DNA of 12,523 bases from SAR116 cluster bacterium. Lineage in GTDB: Bacteria > Pseudomonadota > Alphaproteobacteria > Puniceispirillales > GCA-002684695. The DNA lies in the NCBI GenBank assembly GCA_002684695.1, contig NYVQ01000072.1, positions 1-12,523 of the forward strand. The letters are read 5' to 3'. Shown here piece by piece: positions 7,917 to 12,523 of this stretch. Made by a program: the position numbers and the translations under genes. The number at the start of each line of letters is the position of its first letter. Position 1 is the first letter of the stretch. The notes beneath the pieces are model-generated. The model was not told where the DNA came from and did no database searches. It worked only from the letters and a program-made list of their open reading frames with translations.

Positions 7917-10130
7917 AACAAAATTTGATTTAATTTTTTTATTGCCAGCTTTATCAAAATGAATTTCAAGCTTATCACCATTTGCATTAGCAACTCTACC
8001 CATTCCAAATTTTATATGGAATACCCTATCCCCCTTTTTGAATTCATCATTGCTTATTTCTTTTATTTTTGGAGAATTACTTGAAATAAATAATTTTTGT
8101 TTGTAATTTGTATTATTAGAAAATCTTTTCCAGGCAGGTCCATAACCAGGATTACTTGTTTGGTTTTGATAATCATAATTAATATTTTCATCATAGAGAT
8201 TATAATCAGATACAACAACCTTACTTGAAAGTTCTTCTGGGAGTTCTTTTAAAAATCTTGAAGGAAACGATGACATCCATAAACCATGAATTCTTCTACT
8301 CGAAGCATATGAAATATGAACCTCATATTTAGCTCTTGTAATACCAACATATGCAAGTCGCCTCTCCTCTTCTAAACCTACATCCCCACTATCCTCTAGA
8401 CTTCTAGATGAGGGGAAAAGTCCTTCTTCCCATCCAGGTAGAAAAATTATTTCAAATTCAAGACCCTTTGAAGCATGAAGCGTCATCAATGTCACTTCTC
8501 CAGTTATATTATTTGTTTCATTGTCTGTCATAAGTGAAACATGTTGTAAAAAACCCTCCAAGGTATCAAATTTTGAAATTGATATAAGTAGCTCTTTTAA
8601 ATTTTCTATTCTTGTATTTGCATCTTCACTGTTTTCATTTCTCCACATTTCATAATAACCAGTTTCTTCAAGCACCATATCAATTAGTTCAGAAGGTTCT
8701 TGTGTGAACTTTAATGTCTTCCATTCATTGATTTGTTTAATAAATTTATTAATTTTATCTTTTGTTGGTAAATTGATGTTTTCGTATGTTGAAATGTTCT
8801 CACCAACGTGGAAAAGCTGAATATCTTCAAGTCGGGAAATATCTAATAGTTTCTTTATAGTTGTAGAACCTATGCCTCTTCTTGGTGTATTAATAACCCT
8901 TTCAAATGCTAGGTTGTCAGATGAGTTGCAAAGTATTCTAACATATGCAATGGCATCTTTTATTTCTAAACGATCAAAAAACTTTGTCCCTACAACTCTA
9001 TATGGCAAACCAATAGAAATAAATCTTTCTTCAATTTCTCTCATCTGAGAAATTGTTCTAACCAAAACAGCTATTTCAGAAAGTTTTTTATTATCTCTAA
9101 TTTTTTCTTCAATTTTTTCACCAATATTAATAGCTTCTTCTGAACTATCATAGACACTAGATATTTCTATATTTTCATCTCCATTATTTTGTGTCCATAA
9201 ATTCTTCCCTAATCTTGCATTATTTTTGTTAATCAAACAGTTTGCTGCTTCAAGTATTTTCTTGGTTGACCTATAGTTTTGTTCCAACCTAATAGTCTTT
9301 GCATTTTCAAAATCTTTGGAAAAACTAAGAATATTTTTCACTTCAGCGCCCCTCCATCCATATATCGATTGGTCATCGTCTCCAACACAACAAATATTAT
9401 TTGTTTTTGAGCATAGTAGCCTTATCCATAAATATTGTGCTGTGTTAGTATCCTGATATTCATCAATTAATATATGAGAAATTTTTGACTGCCATTGATC
9501 AAGCACATCTGTGTTGGTTCTGAGTAATTCCAGTGGTTGAGTAAGTAGATCTCCAAAATCAACACAATTGCTTTGTAAGAGTTTTATTTGATACTCTTGA
9601 TAAATTTGTTTTTCATTATTTGTTGAATTGGTTAAATTGTCACTTATCTTATCTGGGGTAAGGCCCTTATCTTTCCAGCTATTAATAATATTTAAAAATA
9701 ATTTAGCGGGTAATCTTTTTTCATCAATATTATGATTGCTTAATATTTGTTTAATAAGTTTTAATTGGTCATCAACATCAATAATTGTAAAATTTTTTTT
9801 TAGCCCTACTAACTCTGCATGTTGTCTAAGCATTTTTGCACCTAGAGAGTGGAAAGTTCCCATCAAAATTTGTTCTGCTGCCGAACCAATTATTGAAGAG
9901 ACCCTCTCCTTCATTTCTCTTGCTGCTTTATTGGTAAATGTCACCGCCATTATATTCCAAGGCTTAGTTGTCTGGGTCATTAATAAATGGGCTATTCTTG
10001 TGGTCAAAACTCTTGTTTTACCAGTTCCTGCGCCAGATAATACTAAGACTGGACCATGAAGTGTTTTGACTGCAACTTTTTGCTCTTCATTTAAGGTGTT
10101 GAGATATTCAAAATCTGTAAATTGATACAT
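7905..10130 (-). CDS. uvrD: UvrD/PcrA superfamily 1A DNA helicase
   Basis: This is a 3'-5' DNA helicase of nucleotide-excision and mismatch repair. The 741-residue protein shows the SF1 motifs in order: Q motif NEEQ (14-17), motif I GAGTGKT (33-39), Ia VTFTNKAA, motif II DEYQD (223-227), motif III GDDDQSIYGWRGA (250-262), motif IV QNYRS (284-288), motif V TLHASKGLEF (550-559) and motif VI GITRAK (596-601). A polar Asn/Tyr-rich linker (about 640-695) leads to the C-terminal tudor-like fold typical of UvrD/PcrA: GDRVFHIKFGMGRV (700-713) and HFDKAGNKKI. That tail and the LPGWEEGLFPS segment favour UvrD/PcrA over Rep. The ATG at 10130 gives the normal family N-terminus. It is the first gene of a - strand operon with prmA and the aminopeptidase, and is divergent from mlaA. 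No Shine-Dalgarno or SOS box is apparent upstream. The gene ends in a slippery run of A, described separately. Confidence 0.96.
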   Translation of the reverse strand: MYQFTDFEYLNTLNEEQKVAVKTLHGPVLVLSGAGTGKTRVLTTRIAHLLMTQTTKPWNIMAVTFTNKAAREMKERVSSIIGSAAEQILMGTFHSLGAKMLRQHAELVGLKKNFTIIDVDDQLKLIKQILSNHNIDEKRLPAKLFLNIINSWKDKGLTPDKISDNLTNSTNNEKQIYQEYQIKLLQSNCVDFGDLLTQPLELLRTNTDVLDQWQSKISHILIDEYQDTNTAQYLWIRLLCSKTNNICCVGDDDQSIYGWRGAEVKNILSFSKDFENAKTIRLEQNYRSTKKILEAANCLINKNNARLGKNLWTQNNGDENIEISSVYDSSEEAINIGEKIEEKIRDNKKLSEIAVLVRTISQMREIEERFISIGLPYRVVGTKFFDRLEIKDAIAYVRILCNSSDNLAFERVINTPRRGIGSTTIKKLLDISRLEDIQLFHVGENISTYENINLPTKDKINKFIKQINEWKTLKFTQEPSELIDMVLEETGYYEMWRNENSEDANTRIENLKELLISISKFDTLEGFLQHVSLMTDNETNNITGEVTLMTLHASKGLEFEIIFLPGWEEGLFPSSRSLEDSGDVGLEEERRLAYVGITRAKYEVHISYASSRRIHGLWMSSFPSRFLKELPEELSSKVVVSDYNLYDENINYDYQNQTSNPGYGPAWKRFSNNTNYKQKLFISSNSPKIKEISNDEFKKGDRVFHIKFGMGRVANANGDKLEIHFDKAGNKKIKSNFVEKK

Positions 10131-10189
10131 AAGGTATAAGGATTAATCTTTGTTAAAAATTTTTTTTCGTTAAAGTAAATTAGTGAGTG

Positions 10190-10217
10190 ATTATAACATT
10201 TCTAAATTACTTGTAAA
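10190..10217 (-). promoter_or_regulatory. Predicted sigma70-type promoter for uvrD-prmA-pepP
   Basis: On the - strand, TTTACA (10217-10212, five of six matches to the -35 consensus) is followed after 16 nt by a perfect TATAAT (10195-10190). The start point would be near 10183, giving a leader of about 50 nt before the uvrD ATG. This is the best-scoring promoter pair I found in the window. AT richness raises the chance of a coincidental match. Confidence 0.45.
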
Positions 10218-10225
10218 AATTTTAC
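10213..10225. repeat. 13-nt inverted repeat in the uvrD/mlaA promoter region
   Basis: The arms GTAAAA (10213-10218) and TTTTAC (10220-10225) are perfect reverse complements around one central A. The left arm overlaps the predicted -35 of the uvrD promoter, and the repeat lies 20 nt before the mlaA ATG. This placement would suit a repressor or activator site, but no regulator is identified. Confidence 0.4.
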
Positions 10226-10244
10226 TATATATTAAGTTCATAAT

Positions 10245-11009
10245 ATGCATTTTAATTTTTTCAAAAATATTTGTTTAACAATTTTAGTTAGTATTTTTTT
10301 GTCTTCATGCAGTGCTAATAATTCAAGTAATCTATCCAGTATTTGGGATCCAATAGAGCCAGTAAATAGAGCTGTATTTTCATTTAATATGGTAGTTGAT
10401 ACTTATACATTAGAACCATTAGCTAAAGCTTATGATTTTATTATGCCTGATGTCGCATCTAGAGCTATCTCAAACCATTTTGATTGGATCAAAAGTCCTA
10501 TTAGTGCATTAAATTCATCCGTCCAGGGAAAGCACGTGGAAGCATTTGATTCTCTAGTGAGTTTTTCTATTAATATATTAACACTAGGGTTTTATGATCT
10601 TAGTGGGAATAATGGATTGAATAATAAAGAGGATTTCGATCAAACATTGGCAGTTTACAATGTATCTTCTGGTCCATACATAGTAATACCATTCTTAGGG
10701 CCAACTACTTTTAGAGGCATCTCAAGTAATATTATTGATGGAATCATAGACCCTTTAAATTTACTTGGAACAGAGAAAGTTATTAGATTAAATTCAGCTG
10801 AACTCCCAATAAAAGCATTAAATACAAGAGCAGAATATATGGATCAAATTAATGATTTAAAGTATAATAGCCTTGATGCTTATTCAGTGTTCAGATCAGT
10901 GTATTTTCAAAGGCTTCTTGCAGAAATAAATGACACTGAGAATGGAAATGATAATATTACAAATGTTAATAGCGGAGCTATAGATGCTTTCTTCATTCAA
11001 AATCAATAA
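10245..11009 (+). CDS. mlaA: MlaA (VacJ), outer-membrane lipid asymmetry lipoprotein
   Basis: MlaA sits in the outer membrane and removes phospholipids that have reached the outer leaflet, passing them to periplasmic MlaC for return to the inner membrane. The 254-residue product has a hydrophobic signal peptide ending in the lipobox LSSC, so Cys22 is the predicted lipidation site. The family core follows: DPIEPVNRAVFSFN (about 35-48), the stretch with DWIKSPISALNSSVQGK, and the hallmark SGPYIVIPFLGPTTFR before a DPLN segment, which forms the ring-like channel in known MlaA structures. The ATG at 10245 gives a normal signal peptide; there is no strong Shine-Dalgarno. The last 26 nt also encode the start of MlaC, an overlap that suggests co-translation of two proteins that work in direct contact. 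Length is typical of the family. Confidence 0.95.
   Translation: MHFNFFKNICLTILVSIFLSSCSANNSSNLSSIWDPIEPVNRAVFSFNMVVDTYTLEPLAKAYDFIMPDVASRAISNHFDWIKSPISALNSSVQGKHVEAFDSLVSFSINILTLGFYDLSGNNGLNNKEDFDQTLAVYNVSSGPYIVIPFLGPTTFRGISSNIIDGIIDPLNLLGTEKVIRLNSAELPIKALNTRAEYMDQINDLKYNSLDAYSVFRSVYFQRLLAEINDTENGNDNITNVNSGAIDAFFIQNQ
10974..10977 (+). promoter_or_regulatory. Shine-Dalgarno site for mlaC, inside mlaA
   Basis: GGAG lies 6 nt before the mlaC ATG at 10984, within mlaA codons. An in-frame TAG at 10981-10983 directly precedes that ATG and no other ATG, GTG or TTG occurs in the signal-peptide codons, so together these fix the mlaC start. It is the clearest ribosome binding site in the window; the other starts lack one. 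Confidence 0.8.
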
Positions 11010-11634
11010 ACTAAATTTCAAACTTGTAACTAAATTTCTTATTATAATAAGTGTTTTTCTTATTACTTGTGACTTTGCTCATGCTGAAAAAAACAATATT
11101 GAGAAAGCTGAAAAACATGTTAGCGAAATGATGGTTGATATTCAGTTTCTCCTAGAGGTTGGAAAAACTAATCCTGACAAAGGGCGTGAATTATTAAATG
11201 AATTACTAAAGAAATATTTTGACTCAAATCTTATAGCAAAATTTTCATCAATGCCAGCTTGGAGAAAAGCATCAAATTCTGAACAAAATGAATTTGTATC
11301 TCTTTTTGAAAAATACCTTGTTAACTTAGCTGCAAATAGATTTAATGAATTTAAAAATGTTGAATACGTTATAGCAAAAACAGAGCAAAGAGGTCAAAAA
11401 ATGCTTCTTGTTGATGGCTTTATAAAAGCTCCTGGCAGCAAAAGAGATGGCACGCCTGTTGGCTGGAGACTGACTTTAAATAAAAAACAAGAGCTAAAAA
11501 TCATAGATATTGAAATAGCAAAAATATCTATGATTGTAGCTCAAAATGATGAATTTACTGCTATTATTAGACAGAACAAAGGAAAATTTTCTTCTTTAAT
11601 TGACGTTTTAAAAAAAGAATTAAATGTTAACTAA
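10984..11634 (+). CDS. mlaC: MlaC, periplasmic phospholipid-shuttle protein
   Basis: MlaC (Ttg2D family) is the soluble periplasmic carrier that takes phospholipid between the MlaA complex in the outer membrane and the MlaFEDB transporter in the inner membrane. The 216-residue product begins with a Sec signal peptide (hydrophobic core about 15-28) with a probable signal peptidase I site after AHA, at Ala34. The mature part has the family pattern: GRELLNELLKKYFD, the FSSMPAWRKAS segment, FEKYLVNLAANRFNEF, then beta-strands around MLLVDGFIKAPG and PVGWRLTLNKK, ending in a helix with FSSLIDVLKKEL. The hydrophobic lipid pocket cannot be judged residue by residue here. It overlaps mlaA by 26 nt and has its own strong Shine-Dalgarno. 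The inner-membrane partners mlaD, mlaE and mlaF are not in the window and would have to be elsewhere in the genome. Confidence 0.93.
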   Translation: MLSSFKINKLNFKLVTKFLIIISVFLITCDFAHAEKNNIEKAEKHVSEMMVDIQFLLEVGKTNPDKGRELLNELLKKYFDSNLIAKFSSMPAWRKASNSEQNEFVSLFEKYLVNLAANRFNEFKNVEYVIAKTEQRGQKMLLVDGFIKAPGSKRDGTPVGWRLTLNKKQELKIIDIEIAKISMIVAQNDEFTAIIRQNKGKFSSLIDVLKKELNVN

Positions 11635-11642
11635 TTCAAACT

Positions 11643-12523
11643 TTACCTTGTAATTGGCTTATACTTTATTCTTGTTGGTTGATTGTAATTTTCACCCAAT
11701 CTCAATTTTTTATCTTGTTCATAAGCTTCATAGTTGCCTTGAAACCACTCAACATGACTGTTACCTTCAAATGCTAAAATATGTGTTGCCACTCTATCTA
11801 AAAACCACCTGTCATGACTTATAATAACCGCACAGCCAGCAAATTCTAAAAGTGCATTTTCAAGTGATCTTAATGTTTCCACATCCAAGTCATTTGTAGG
11901 CTCGTCTAGTAGAAGCAAGTTAGAATCTGTTTTCAAAACTTTTGCTAAATGAACTCTATTTCTCTCCCCACCTGATAACTGACTAATTCTTTTTTGTTGA
12001 TCAGTGCTTTTAAAATTAAAAAGTCCAGCATATGCTCTTGAATTCATTTTTCTAGAACCAATCTCTAGCTCATCTAATCCATCTGAAATTTCTTCCCAAA
12101 CAGTTTTTTGATTATCTAGGTTATCACGAGATTGATCAACATAACCAAGTTTAACAGTCTCTCCAATCTTTATGTCTCCAGCATCAGGTTTTTCCTGCCT
12201 AGTAAGGAGTTTAAATAATGTAGATTTACCAGCTCCATTTGCACCTATAACACCTACTATTCCTGCAGGCGGTAAATTAAATGATAGGTTTTCAAATAAT
12301 AGCTTATCATCAAAAGATTTTGTAAGATTTTTTGTTTCAATAACTATATCACCTAGCCGAGGGCCTGAAGGTATAGTAATGTGAGTGATTTGGTCTCGTT
12401 TTTCATTATTTTTTTTAAATAATTCATCGTATGAATTTAATCTTGCTTTTGATTTAGCCTGCCTCGCTTTAGGTGCTGAGCGAACCCATTCTAATTCATC
12501 AGAAAGAGTTTTTTGCCTTGCTA
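11643..12523 (-). CDS. ettA: EttA, ABC-F energy-dependent translational throttle protein (5' partial)
   Basis: EttA is a cytoplasmic ABC-F ATPase that binds the ribosomal E site and gates early elongation according to the ATP/ADP ratio. Reading left from the right edge, the frame stays open to 12523, so this is the C-terminal 292 residues of a protein of about 555; the first ABC domain and most of the arm region are off the edge. Visible are the inter-domain linker DELEWVRSAPKARQAKSKAR, the EttA-type segment IPSGPRLGD, second-domain Walker A GANGAGKST (codons about 12213-12239), a family segment DNQKTVWEEISDGLD, NSRAYAGLFNFK, the signature LSGGERNRVHLAK, Walker B LLLLDEPTNDLD and the H-loop ISHDRWFLDR. 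It ends YKPITR, like E. coli YKRIAK. The ATG at 12047 is an internal codon and not a start. The stop is 8 nt from that of convergent mlaC. Confidence 0.95.
   Translation of the reverse strand, partial: ARQKTLSDELEWVRSAPKARQAKSKARLNSYDELFKKNNEKRDQITHITIPSGPRLGDIVIETKNLTKSFDDKLLFENLSFNLPPAGIVGVIGANGAGKSTLFKLLTRQEKPDAGDIKIGETVKLGYVDQSRDNLDNQKTVWEEISDGLDELEIGSRKMNSRAYAGLFNFKSTDQQKRISQLSGGERNRVHLAKVLKTDSNLLLLDEPTNDLDVETLRSLENALLEFAGCAVIISHDRWFLDRVATHILAFEGNSHVEWFQGNYEAYEQDKKLRLGENYNQPTRIKYKPITR

Larger units (their letters stand above)
10131..10244. promoter_or_regulatory. Divergent intergenic region between uvrD and mlaA
   Basis: This 114-nt gap is the longest in the window and must drive both the uvrD operon leftward and mlaA-mlaC rightward. 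It is almost entirely A/T. It holds a good leftward promoter (10190-10217), a short inverted repeat (10213-10225), and a rightward TATAAC at 10192-10197, overlapping the leftward -10, which could serve mlaA but lacks a convincing -35. A T8 tract at 10160-10167 lies in the uvrD leader. I see no small ORF, terminator hairpin or riboswitch-like structure. Confidence 0.6.

Noticed and set aside
8393..8413. Hairpin-like CCTCTAGA / TCTAGATGAGG inside uvrD
   Set aside because: The stem is imperfect, lies within the coding sequence near motif VI, and arises from ordinary Leu, Arg and Ser codons; no U tract follows.
9736..10059. A 107-codon + strand open frame opposite the start of uvrD
   Set aside because: It is a shadow of the conserved helicase motif I region, with a composition typical of antisense translation and no signal or motif of its own.
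10131..10244. SOS box or riboswitch upstream of uvrD
   Set aside because: The gap contains neither LexA half-sites nor any GC-containing structure; only AT-rich promoter-like elements are visible.
11062..11074. Possible lipobox LITC in the MlaC signal peptide
   Set aside because: Thr at the -1 position is not accepted by lipoprotein signal peptidase consensus, and a good AHA signal peptidase I site follows; MlaC is a soluble carrier.
12045..12047. ATG as the start of a short 134-residue ATPase fragment
   Set aside because: The frame continues upstream without a stop to the right edge and encodes the EttA linker, Walker A and flanking motifs, so this is an internal methionine of a longer gene.
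1..12523. A novel defence, mobile or biosynthetic system
   Set aside because: Every gene belongs to a well-known housekeeping family with intact motifs in a recognised order, and there are no transposases, integrases, toxin-antitoxin pairs, repeat arrays or atypical-composition segments.

Overview
The window is a gene-dense, AT-rich stretch of housekeeping chromosome. It most likely comes from an alphaproteobacterium with a streamlined genome, of the kind found in free-living marine lineages such as SAR11-like groups. Three things suggest this. The order lpxC-bamD-recN-ligA is the conserved block that follows the division genes in Alphaproteobacteria. The PrmA and BamD sequence motifs have an alphaproteobacterial flavour. 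The five gaps between genes total only about 235 nt, so roughly 98% of the window is coding. The exact lineage is an inference that only a phylogeny would settle.

Layout. (1) Positions 2-5267, + strand: 3' part of lpxC (lipid A synthesis), bamD (outer-membrane protein assembly lipoprotein), recN (double-strand break repair) and ligA (NAD-dependent DNA ligase); recN and ligA overlap by 8 nt. (2) Positions 5270-10130, - strand, read right to left: uvrD helicase, prmA (ribosomal protein L11 methyltransferase) and an aminopeptidase P. Both junctions are 4-nt overlaps (ATGA, then TTGA), so this looks like one translationally coupled operon. (3) Positions 10131-10244: the only gap over 100 nt, a divergent promoter region. 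(4) Positions 10245-11634, + strand: mlaA and mlaC, overlapping by 26 nt, two components of the outer-membrane lipid asymmetry pathway. (5) Positions 11643-12523, - strand: C-terminal half of ettA, an ABC-F translation factor, running off the right edge. No stretch over 300 nt lacks a gene, and I see no tRNA, rRNA, insertion sequence, CRISPR array or prophage gene.

Functionally the window mixes envelope biogenesis (LpxC makes lipid A, BamD helps insert outer-membrane proteins, MlaA/MlaC retrieve misplaced phospholipids) with genome maintenance (RecN, LigA, UvrD) and translation or protein turnover (PrmA, EttA, aminopeptidase P). All catalytic motifs that I checked are intact and no gene is frameshifted.

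I did not find an undescribed biological system. The observations worth a second look are small-scale: a canonical -1 slippery heptamer exactly at the uvrD stop that would fuse UvrD to PrmA, a TTG start embedded in the prmA stop, a strong Shine-Dalgarno inside mlaA where other starts have none, AT palindromes at two promoter regions, and convergent junctions with no room for terminators.
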